Part shown: positions 35,201 to 47,700 of the stretch, one piece after another
Position numbering within the stretch: the stretch's first letter is position 1
Layout of the letters: every line of letters starts with the position of its first letter
Assembly: GCF_003073045.1 (NCBI RefSeq)
Contig: NC_037592.1
Span: forward strand, 12,924,007 to 12,988,006
Origin: Pomacea canaliculata
Taxonomy: Eukaryota; Mollusca; Gastropoda; Architaenioglossa; Ampullariidae
DNA length: 64,000 nt
Direction of reading: 5' to 3'
Notes under the pieces: generated by a model
The model's database searches: none
What the model saw: the letters and a program-made list of their open reading frames with translations, nothing else
What the model was told of the DNA's origin: nothing
Made by a program: the position numbers and the translations under genes

Positions 35201-38200
35201 CCAACTGTCTGTGTGGAGGAGATTTTTCACCTGTCATCTTAGAATGTCGAAAACAAAAAAAAATAATCACGCTCCATAGCAACGTGCAATAACCAAACAA
35301 AACAAGCACCACCCAACCTCCTGCCCACCCACTAATTTATAAGACAGGCGTGGAAGGGGAACAATTGTCTAGTAGAGTCAATTTACTATATTTACTCCAC
35401 AAGACCATACTTACTGTCCCAGTTATCCTCAGCAGATACAGAGCCCTTGTCGTAGGCACGAAGTTTGGGCAGACCGAAGTCTGTCAGCTTACATGTCCAG
35501 CGGCTGTCCACAACGCAGTTCGAGGACTTGAGGTTGCCATGGTAATTGATGTGTGTTTTGTGTAAATACTCCAGCCCCTGCACAATGAATGGTCATTAGT
35601 GATTTGTAAAGGAGTAGACAGTCATAATCGCTTCAACATTTATTGGATATCTAAATAAAAACAGCGACTGGACATTGTTAAATATTAGCTACTGTTTATC
35701 TCTAGAGGTTTGTAGATAAAGGTCAAAGGGTATCTTCTGTGTCAACGGGGTTTTTCAAGACTGCATCAAAGGTCTGTCTTTTGCTTGTTTTCTTGTTCTG
35801 TTGTCATGTGAATCAACAATATCTTTAATGAAAGTGTGAATTTCGAAATAGTAAAGTGTTTGAAATAAAAATGGAATTTACTCATTTTCTCGTGAGGGCG
35901 ACTGACAATTTCAGGAAAAAAGAAATCGCTTACCTTTGCAACATCTTGACACAAAGCAAATTTGAATAACTGGTCCAGTTTGATGTTGGTATTCCAGATA
36001 ACATCCTGTGAAAGAAACAAATCTTTAACAAATATTTAACTGATCGACAAATTGAGAGATATATACTTCTAATCTTGTTTTGCTGTTAATACAATGTGTT
36101 TTATTGTAAACTCATCATATTCGAAAGTAGACAAACGCTAAGGTAAGACTACCTGAAACGTGAATTTATATAGGAATATATGAAAATTTAGTTGAAAATC
36201 ACTCTTCTCTTACCTGCAGGCTTCCTTTAGCACAGTATTCCCACAGCAACAAAATTCGACTGGGGTCTACACAAGCGCCAACGAAGGCTGTGACATTCTG
36301 GTGCTTGAGTTCCATTAGCTGCGAGTGACAACAATTAAGACAATAAATTATACAATATTTAAACATAAATAGGTCTGTAGACTCTATATTTATGTTATGT
36401 TTCATGTTGCATTGTTGTTGTTTCCTTGTCTGATTTCTGTATCTGTACAAAGCACAGATTTTTTTCCCATTGCCGAGAAGATGTTCAAATTAGAATGTCT
36501 GAATGCAGAGTGCTCTACAGAAGATAAGTCCGAGGCGAGAAGCTGTACACCTTCATTTCTTCTTTCCTTCCTCTCACTGCCGATATTTCTTTCTTTAATA
36601 AAAGTCTTTCGTGGCACCTTAATAACTTTGAGTATTGGTACAGGATGACTGCTAGGAAAGGAACCCTTACACGAACCCTGTTTTTGTTATTTATTTGTTT
36701 GGATTTGGTTGGTTTTTTTCCTTTGCTCACCCTGTTAAACTGCTCCAACATGTCCTTTGTCAATCCTACGCTTGATCTGTTCATTCTTTTCACAGACACC
36801 AAACTTCCTGGTGACAAAAATCAAGTCTCGAGCCTTTAAGATATTTGAAAATAAACTGAAAGCCAGGCTGGGAAAAAAAGACTAAAAGTCACCATAAAGT
36901 ACCTAATCTACAATAAAATATGAAACACTATTCAAATTATAAAAATAATAATATCACAGAGTAGATCATCGGCTGAATATTTAAAGATAAGGCTAAAAAG
37001 AATTGGACACAACAGCTTTTTTTTCTACAAGGCCCAAGACAGAACTCAACATTCAGTATGAGCGAACAAAGACCGAGATTTTTCTTCTCACCTCTAAGGT
37101 ATGCCACGGACCCGAACATGGTGGCGCCACCTTCCAGCAGGTGGTGAGAGCGAGGTGAGTCACTGGAGCCTGTCAGGTTGATATCACTGTTGGATTTCTG
37201 TAGTTTCTTTGACCCCGTCTGTTTTCTGCGACCCAGGTTCCGAAAGCTGGACTGTCGACAACAGAAAGAAATGTTGCACCTGGACAGCAGCATCTTCAAG
37301 GAAATAATATTTCACATACTTACAGATCTTTTGAGCAGCTTCACAAACACAAGCTGAAGGAGGACTAGAGAGCATGCGTGGATGTAGTGCAACGATTATC
37401 TGCGATGATATTATAGAGCATACTGTCATACAGTTAGATATCTTCATGACAAAGGATAGTCTAACAAGAAAGAAGTTGTTCAGGGTGTGCTACTCACCCT
37501 CACACTTCCACACAGAAAGGCTGTGACAAAGTCGATTTCTTCAAACTTCACTTGCCAGATTAGACTTTTCATTTTCTTTCGTCGCCGACATCGTCTGAAA
37601 ACGTCCGATGATAAGAAATCCGTTTACTAGTGCATGCAATAACACAACTGCATTCACAAGCACTGTTCTTTCTTTCTTTCTAAATATTTTCTTTCTTTTG
37701 AATATCTCTTTTTCTTTCTCTCTCTCCGCACCTACACACGTCTTTCTGTTACATATTACTAATTATTCTTGTTTCCAATGCTCATTTTTATGTTTCTGAT
37801 GTTCATTATTCCTGTGTTTCTAATATTTATTATTTCTGTTTTAATGTTTATTATTATTTTGTTTCTAAAGTTCATTATTACTGTGTTCTATTCATTATTC
37901 CTGAACATGTTTGTTTTTATTTTCATTATTTCCGTGTTTCTAGTTATTACCCTTTTTTTCAAAAATCATTATTTATTAGTTAGATATATAAATATGAAAA
38001 TGGAAATAATTTGCATGCGGACAAATCGCTGCTGTAACTTGTACTCTTTTACATTTCTGTCAATACTCGCAGGACTTTCAAACCTTTGAAACTACTGTGT
38101 AGTACATGTGTGACACATATAAGCTTACTGGCTGTGGAAAAAGAATTGTTGTCGTCGGTCGTAAAAATGTCAACCAACCAGAGTATAATTAACTCATCCC

Positions 38201-41200
38201 GATGAGACCTGAGGGTAGCCTCTGAGCTTCTACTGACTCATCCTAGCTGTAGTCTCTCAAATCGCTCGCATTTTTAATTTGAATGCTACTAAGGATTTTA
38301 GAAAAGCGATTTAAAGATTTACTTCTATCATTGTCGGTCTTTGAGAGCATCTAGTTTCGAGTTTTCTAGTTTTATTTTTTCGCTCCTAACTGCTTGTTTA
38401 GGCAGTAGTGCTAGTAGTGCTAGTAGTGTTAGTAGTGCTACTGATGTCGAGGCAAGTGGACACCTGCACACCTGAGCAACACCTGTACAGCGATTGCGAT
38501 TGCCAGCACGACGGAGGATCCTGCAGCAGCGCCGATGATGGAGTCCGTGTACGATTCGTCTGCTGGCTTTTCCACCGGTTCTGAAAGAGAGACAAGCTTC
38601 ACTCTTGCAGCCACGAGTTGGTCAAGTTGAAATATTTATATTAAAAAAACATGTCATGTCTTGTGTGTGAACGCTGTTGTTAAGAAAGTCGACGGTGTCA
38701 GGTGTGAAGGAGACAGAAACGACTGAGGAGTTATTGAGTAAAGAAAGAAGAGAAAACAGAAGAGACAAAAAAGGCCTTCTATCTATCCCTCTAACAACAC
38801 AACTTGGAAAGAAAAATTCATGTTTAGAACGGTCTATCTCTAAACAGGAAATATATCAAAATTGTTTCTCTTTCAATATTCGCTCCTGTTTTTTACCTTA
38901 AAATAATTTCATACGCCTTTTTCTTAATCACATTATATATTTTTTTATTACGACTAAAATATTACATTTGATATTTTGTACTCGGTGTGTTACCATTACC
39001 CATCAGCACAATACAGTTCTACATTGTTATACACAACTTTTCATATTTAATGTCTCACTCTAACGTTCACTACCGTGGTCTTCTTTCATCTGTGGCTAAG
39101 TGGGTAAATGTGTTTAGTGTCATTATGTTATTGCTTTCTGTTGTTTTAGTGTCCTTTCTTCATTATATTTGGTCATCGCAGAGAGCCCGACCTGATTTGA
39201 TTGTGATGCTGCGAGATATGAGCGCTCAATACTACTATTACTACTGATACAGTTTGATTATCATATTTCAGATTTCCACAAAGTTTTTTAAGTAGTAGCA
39301 AAGTTTTTTTTTAATATAGTGCAAATATTTACTTTAAAAATGTTATAACATGGTTCCTTTAAATAGGATTTCCCTTTGCAAATATTGGGGACCAATGCGT
39401 TTATTCGATGTTGATCTTCTCCACATAGGTATCAGCATCTTTACTAGTCATGAAATGAGGCATGCCAACACTGGGGTCAACTGGAACGATTGATTATAAT
39501 GTGTTAAGTGATCAATGTGAGTTTCCCTCCATCGACAGAGACAGAGAGCACACGTACAATATCTCCGAACTGACAGACACACATATAGATACAACTACAC
39601 CTACACCGCTGTTCAACATGCCAGAATGTTTATTAGTAAACAAACAAACAAAATGTGAGCACAAACACATTTTTGCATGTTAGTCAGAAGAGGGACTTGC
39701 ACCAAGTGACCGTAGACTCAAAAGTAAACTTAAATGTACAAACAACCAGTTTATGGAATGTCCGGCCTGCGCTTCATTAAGAAGCCCGAGAAAAGAGATG
39801 ATTTATTATTTGTCATCAAGAAACGTTTGAATTGCGCAGACTTCCAATCACTGTAATGAGAAGAAATCACTGCGATGTCAACACTATGGATTAACAATGG
39901 AGGATTTAGAGAATGTTAGTCAATCATGGGTAGTAATAGATACTCCAATAAAAAGATCAAAGCACAAAAAGCCGCTTCTCTTCAGTTTGAGACTTTTACT
40001 GTATTAGAAAGCCGTGTCCCTCCCCCACCACACACACACAAATAAATACACATAGAAAGATAAAGATTGGGGAGAAAGAGGAAGAAATGAGGAACTGAGA
40101 AAAACTGATAACAAGACACAGACGTACATTTCTCACACATGGGTATCGTATTATCAAAACAGAGACAGACTACAGTGAGTGGTCGGAAAGCTTCATCATG
40201 CCTGCAGGAAGAGCAGTATCAACAGTGATGCTTGGTTACCTTTCTTGCACAGCTCCCCCTCAAATCCACAGTCAGGGGTGTCTGGAGGCGCTTGACTATC
40301 TCCTTCTCGACCATCAGGCCACCGGATGTTCGTCACCTACCAACGGAACGATAAAGTTAACGGGACCTCCACAGCCTCTGCTTGAAGACTTGCCGCCAAC
40401 CACGATTCCAAATTTCTGCGACCCGAAGCTGAGACTTTTGCTGTTGTTTTAATATCTCCTATCAAACTACCATTGACCACAGATTTCAGGACAGTGGTAC
40501 CTGAAGGTCTAGATTACATAGGTCTTTTACATCATGTCTGCTCCCAAATCGAGGATAACCCTCACCCTTGACTTTCTTTCCATACACGCTTGTAAAGTCA
40601 TTTCTCGTTTTTAGTTTAGCATTTCAACTTACATATTATTCCATCTTTTAACTTTATGTCGTTATTACTTTTTGCATATTTTTATACATTGGTGTTTGCC
40701 AAACTTGTATGGATTGGTAATTATGGTAATTGGTAATTGGATGTTGATTTTCGTTTAGCAGCTTCCATTTATTTTCTATTGTTTTTGCGTCTAACTTTCT
40801 ATCTACCTCATTTGAATTTACAATCGTTAAGTAATAAAATAACTCTGGACAAACGCTCTTAAAGAGGAAACAGTGTATGGGTGTACACCAAGTGATGCTC
40901 ACCCGCGCCATGTAGCCGCCGTCAACGGTGTTGTCGATCTTGACAAACTCCTTGAATCGACCGTCTGCTTGCATGTCCAGCAGCCACATGTTAAACAACC
41001 GATCACAGTCCATGTCCAGCGCCAGCAAGCCGGTCACGCCTGCAAAAAGGCAAACAAACAAACACATGTATCCTGTCAAACTAATAAACAGACCCTGTGT
41101 TGCCATTGGTATGTATAGCTAAAATATAAAACTACTCGTTTTATAAGCCAGGGTTAATCACTTTAACTTTATTTCTTCCATGGTCATCTGTTTCATTGCT

Positions 41201-41701
41201 TTTACCGAATTAAAGAATGAATGGAGTGAGAAGTCAAACTAAACTGTTCTGAAATGTCAAAAGTCACCCAACCCACAACTTTCCGTTTAGTTATGTATAA
41301 GAAAATGTTCGTCTCACATTAAGACTTTCACTGAGCTTATGCTAGTTGCTCGTCAAACCAATCCGAATGGTTCACATCATCGTAGTCATGCCGAAGAATT
41401 TCACCTACTTTGTGCACACTACCATAATGTTTTTCTTTGAAATTTTTCTCCGTTTGTCTACTTACTGGCTTGAACCTTTCGCTGTTTCCAGCATAGCAAT
41501 CCTTTGCTTACCTTTGGTTGAGGCAGCTTGCGCCCTCTGGAAGATGTAAGAACCGTTTCTGGGGTCGACGTCTGCTGCCATGGTTTGGTTGACCAGGATT
41601 GCCCACAGCAGCGTGGCATCGTACAGGAACGGAGCGTAGGCGTCCAGGGTCTGGCACCACAGCGTGTGAACACCATCAGTATGCATACAAATGATCGTTT
41701 A

Positions 41702-41760
<59 letters not shown>

Positions 41761-44700
41761 GAGCTACATTCTCTTTTCCTGTTTGTGCGCTGTCTCTCTA
41801 TTCCTATGTGTATGGGAGGGGCGAGATGGGGACGAAGTCAGGATAAATGTGAACTCACGTTATTTCCTGTCGGAAGTTCCCAGCGAGAGTAGTTCAGATC
41901 CTCTGCCCGAGACACTAAGGTCTCAAACTTATTGTACACTTCCTCTTCCGCCGGCGCCATCATCACGTAGATGACAGATTCAAACGCTGCACGTGCATCG
42001 TCATCAAATGTGTCATTTCTGTGCCACACCTTGTCTGACAGTACATCCTCCTGTAGTTCTTTCCGCGTGTACACCTGTTGGAGAACAACAACATGTACAC
42101 AGGTAACACATCAGATGCCAAAGCACCGATTATACAGCGATGAATTAACAGAAACACACACTTGTTGTACAGGTTAAAAATAGCGCTTACGTCACTGTTG
42201 ATGCAGATGAAGGCGAAGTCTCCGGAGGTCATGTTGAGTTGATGTGCCACCAACATGTATTTCCTCATGGACAGCCACGGCACGGACAGAATTATCACTA
42301 AAACATACATTAACACCAACACTTACAATGATCATCACGGAGAAATAAATCAGCAAATCAAGAGCATCATTATAAAATAAAAAGAAATTACAATACTCTC
42401 TGTGCGGCAGCTCACCTCGTGCATACTTGCGCACTTGCATGAAGATGTCCTGCACCTCGCTGTCCGACTTGTCGATGTTGACGCCGTGGGCGGACGTGAT
42501 GGTGTTGTTGCGCTCGCGCAGGTAGGCGACGATGGCGCTGTGCACGGTGCGGTACGTGCTGTCTTCGTCGAAGATCATCGCAAAGCGGTCCCAGCGAAAC
42601 AGAATCTTGACATACATCATGGTCTTGGCTGTGAAGAGAACATCCCATCTCTCATTAAACCCTCTTTGCCATTTCGCGAACCCTTCTCTATCAGCAGACG
42701 TTCCAAACTCTTTGTTTCAATATCATCGGCAATCTCCAATGTATAGCATCTTTGTCTTTGTCATTCCAAAACCTCTAAAATCAGATTCTCTTATTTTTTT
42801 AATCTAAAGCTTATGTGTGTATGTGTGTCATGACTGCAAGTTATTGTTGCTTTGTTTAATTTTGGGTATATTACTCACAAAACTGATTTAGAGGTCCCAG
42901 AACTCTGACGAGGGTTGAGTAGATGTGTCTGTACTTCAGCTCATGGTCGTTGGACACCCACCCAAAGACTGGAATGTTCCAGTGTGACGCCAGCATTGCC
43001 ACCCCGCTCATTCCTAAGAAAAGAAACACAATGGCAATGGCAATGGCAGAATATGTATCACGTGGAACACTGTGTGAGTAATCAGAACTATTTTTCTGGC
43101 AGAATATGTATCACGTGGAACACTGTGTGAGTAATCAGAACTATTTTTCTGGCAGAATATGTATCACGTGGAACACTGTGTGAGTAATCAGAACTATTTT
43201 TCTGGCAGAATATGTATCACGTGGAACACTGTGTGAGTAATCAGAACTATTTTTCTGGCAGAATATGTATCACGTGGAACACTGTGTGAGTAATCAGAAC
43301 TATTTTTCGATTTCGGAAACCAAGATTCGACCTGTCATACCTTTATACCTTCTGTACCATAATTATGTTCATCTAACTTTCATGGTTTCTACTTTTTTAA
43401 AATAAAAAAAATCTACTTTCAACCAAAGTAAATGTCTCTGTATCACGTATTCGGAAAAGACAATGCGTCAATAAACTTGACAGGACCGTTAGTCATTGAT
43501 CTCTGCTGACAGTCATTAGCTTTTCACTGAACGCAGAAACCAATAGAAAAATGAGTAATAAATGTATTACATAAAATGTTATAAATAGATGTGAACTAAA
43601 CACAGTTCACATCAGTTGGTGTAAGTAGTGACCTTTTGGTCTATCAACAAAGGCAGGACAGTTGTACCTGGCGAACATGGCGGGCCGAGGAAGAGGTCGG
43701 GGTCAAAGTCGCTCCGAGCGTCGACGGCGGCTGTGATGGCGGCCTTGGGCTCGCACTTAGAGTCGTACCACTTGACACTGGACACACACAGATGACAAGC
43801 AAATGATAAATTGTTTTTTCGAGTTTGCGCAAATATACAGGAAATTGAGATCCTCCTCATCATTTTCATCTTTTTCTTTCCTTCTTCTAAGTATGTCCAA
43901 GTGTAAAGGCATTGAAAAAGTCTTAATCTCGTGAACTTTAAAATTCTTCATCAAAGTCACTCAACCGTTATTGGTCGCGTGGCAAGCATTCCAAAACTCC
44001 AGAAGGTTGCATAAAATAATTCGTTTCAAAAATATTATATTACAAAAAATGGTATTACCCAAATAATAAAAACGAGGGATTTTTTAAACAGTTCAGCATA
44101 TTTTAAAAAATGCATTACAATAAAATGACACAGCTTGTGAAGTGTAATCTCACGAAACTTAACGTAGACCAAACATAACAAAATAAAGACCTACAAGTCA
44201 CTATAATGATAAGACCTGACATCTATATTTGTTGCGACTTGTGACTTTGATTTGAAGACTTGAAATAATTTGCTATACGAAAACAAGACATTCACCAGGG
44301 CAGAAAGGCCAAACAGTTCTTTCCGGCAAAAAGGTCGGTTAATGAGGTATGAAAACCTGATAGCGATTCATTGTCTCTTGTGGCCATGAGAGAAGTAATC
44401 GAAGAAAAACCGTTTCCGGCGATCACTCAGTGAGAAATGTGCCTCCAGCATGGAGACCTAGTTATTAGCAGAATAGTCCACAATCAGTCAGCTGGACAAA
44501 CAGGTGAGTCGACGGCAATACGATGTTTGCTCATCGTTATTAAGTCCCTCCGACAGACTAATTATACACCCGAGGATTTCTGTGTCAGTGAGCACATGTA
44601 GATTCGCGTGTGTTCGTGCATGTTCTCATGCATAAGTGTGTGTGAGTGTGTGAGTGTGTGAGTGTGTGAGTGATGCTTGAAGTACATTAAACTAGAACAT

Positions 44701-47700
44701 GTCTGTTTTTGATTATTACTTTCTCCGTTTGAAGTTGTTAGTTGTGGCTCCATATGAAACAACACTACGTAGAAGAAAGTTTGTCATATGTATACTACTC
44801 TGACCATACTTAAACCAACATCGTAACATGAGATGGGAGATGGGTTGCTATGAGAGAGAGAGATGATGGAGAAAGACAAGGGGGAAGACAAGACAAGAAG
44901 CTAGGCTTTCTCAAGTCTTTTTAAAATTTGTATTAATCATTACAGACTAGAAAACTCGACATATCATCCGCTTTATGAATGTTATGGATCATCGAGGATA
45001 TCACTAGTATTTAAAACTTTAAAAACCACCTACGTCAAGAATACCTCAACTACCTGATGGTCTCCTCCTTTTCGGACCTTCTCTGACAATTTCATCTCCA
45101 TCCCCCCATTTCACTCATAAACTTTAATTTTAATTTGCCACTCTTCTTTCTTATCTATGCAACTAACTCGTGGCTACAAATAATTTATAAATGTTTATTC
45201 TACACTCTAACAACATAATAGAGATTGGTAACCCAGCATTTCTGGCGTGTTCATTCAACCGTCGAATGGACTGAATGTGTCAGCAATGTAAGGAGTGGAG
45301 GATGAGTAGCGCAGTCTCTATTTATCCCAGTCTAGTTCGAAACCAGGGGATGATATTAATGAAAAGTTTGTCCTTAACTACTATTAATAATAGTATTGTA
45401 GACAAGAACAGAAAATTTTCTTCCTTTCTTTCTTTCTCTCTCTCTCTCTCTCTTTTCTTTCTTTCCAAAAACCGCGTTTTTATATATATGTCCTGCATTT
45501 GAAAGTAAAGTTGTGGAAAGGGGAGTGTGGTCCACTAAGACAAGGCAGGACTTACCGCAGCTTACTGCCCCTCAGATGCTGGGCCTCGATGGCGCGCAAG
45601 GCCAGCTTGAGGGCGCTGACGCTCGTGCCGGCGCTGAAGCCACCGTGCATCTCCTTCGGCGCCAGCCACGCGATTCGGAACTCTTTCCTGGTGATGACAG
45701 TGGCGGCACAAGACGACAGAAGTACAGACGAGAAAACCACGGCTGAGACAGGTGATATTACTGCCACCATTTCCAATGGTGCAGGGTCAAGATGGCGACC
45801 ACGACTTCTCCACAAATCTTCACAAGATTCTGCGTCCGGTGTCCAGGCCGCACATCACCCCCTTACAATTCTTTTTTTTTTCAGATCCTGTAAAACTTGA
45901 TTTTAAATGTCCTCCACTGTCGTTATTTATAGATGAAAGTTTTTCATTTAAGTTTGGTGGGGGAGGTTTCTTGGCTTATTCTTTTGTAATTCTGGTTTTC
46001 CCGAGTTCAGAGAAAGGAAAAAAAAAGACCAAAGCTCACATTGAGGTTCCTTTCCTGAAGTTCCGAGAAATATCAGATCGCTGTAAATTATACAACCTCC
46101 TGGTGGTTGGGGGGATGATGGCTGTATTCACCAACGACACACACACACGCGGCTCGTAAGGGAAGCACAGACTGAGTGCACAGCTCCTGTTGTCGACAGC
46201 CGTGGTGGCGGTGGCGGCGGCAGGAGCTGAGGATGTGTGACAAGACAATCCATCATTCCTAACTCGGAACATCGCCACGAGACATACGTCAGTACAGGAA
46301 CGCTTTGTCTCGGCCCATGTAGACACACTGACAGTCGTACACGGGCAGAGCACGAGCATCATGCTGTCACCAAGGCATTTCTGTGTGTCAGCGACATGTC
46401 CCCCTCCCTGGCGACTTGAATGTTCTTTGGGTGTGTGTTATGTTTGTGTGTATGCAAAAGTCTATATACATTTCTTAACAGCCACAGTTTACTGTATTGT
46501 CGTGGATTTAGGTATTATTTAGTATGTATAATGGCTACTTTATTTCTTTATTATTATTTATGATAGCAAATTTACTAATATCATGTGTTAAAGGGAAATT
46601 TATTAGTTATGTCTAAAATCCTCCTCATCATCATCATCATCATCATCATCACTGAGTGGTTAATTTTAAAAAATCAGATTGGATCACTAATATCGTAGTC
46701 ATCTGCAAAATATTGTTCTTCTTTATCAGCTAGTTTCGGTGCAGTTTCTAATGAGCATTTAAATATTTGTCTACGTATTCGTGCATCCTGTATTCAAGAT
46801 AACAGACAAGCAACAAGGGGAGATATGTCTTAAAAGAAGCCTCAGATGGCAAGTGGTAAATAAATTGCTTAGCAGAGGAGTAAGAGACAAGACTCATTGT
46901 TTATTTATTTAAATGACTTTGTGCTTTTTGTTTCTTTGTTTAAATGCGTTTTCACTTGAAACCCCAAAAAACAATAGATTTTTAAAAGTAAGGGTAAGGA
47001 CAGTTATGCAAATACAATTGTTTCAAATGCCATGAGAAGATGACCAAATTGTGTGAATGGCTATATCGAAAAGCAGACCCTTGAGGTGAGATTACCCGCA
47101 TCTGTGCCACTGACAAACTTTTTGCAAGCCCTCATCGGAAGCTAAGATATTATTCTGAATTATGATGAACTGAAAACAATATATGTCTGCAATTAAAGAT
47201 GTGTTTCTTTGTATTTATATTCCTTTCACGGAAGCGTACACATAAACATCTGAAGATTGTGTCCCCCTGCCGCCACAACCGTCTAAGCATGACACTAGGA
47301 AGCAGTGTAAGGAGTGTCACGTGACTTGTTGCAGGTGTCAAGACAACAAGCTTCTGGCTGACACATCTCACGCAGAGGAATTCAAAAAGCAACACGTCGC
47401 CAACGAAGCTTAACGATACGACAAGAACCGATACACCATGTCGAACAAAGGAGATGTATCGTAGGCTGTATCGGTGGACACCTAGGACACAACGCTCCTA
47501 ATTGTGTTCCACTTCACAATAACTAATCTTATCGACGAGGTGTATATTTTATCTTCTCGTTATCATATCAAAATATTTCAGCATTTTCTGTAAAACTCAT
47601 CTCACTCACTCACGTATCGTCAGTTACAAGCACTGCAGTATAGATATGTATCGGCACACAAGCGACACATTGACAATACGATTATAAGATTATTGAGTTA

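Noticed and set aside
43045-43308. CRISPR-like array
   Set aside because: Copies are head-to-tail with no spacers, inside an animal gene intron; a plain tandem repeat.
45816-46362. Minus-strand open frames upstream of the proximal cyclase first exon
   Set aside because: Cys/Ser-rich frames with no similarity; more likely 5' UTR or promoter than coding.
47424-47504. Inverted CGATACA / TGTATCG pair around ATGTCGAACAAAGG
   Set aside because: Short arms only; the tiny frame stops after eight codons. Possible hairpin, but no support.
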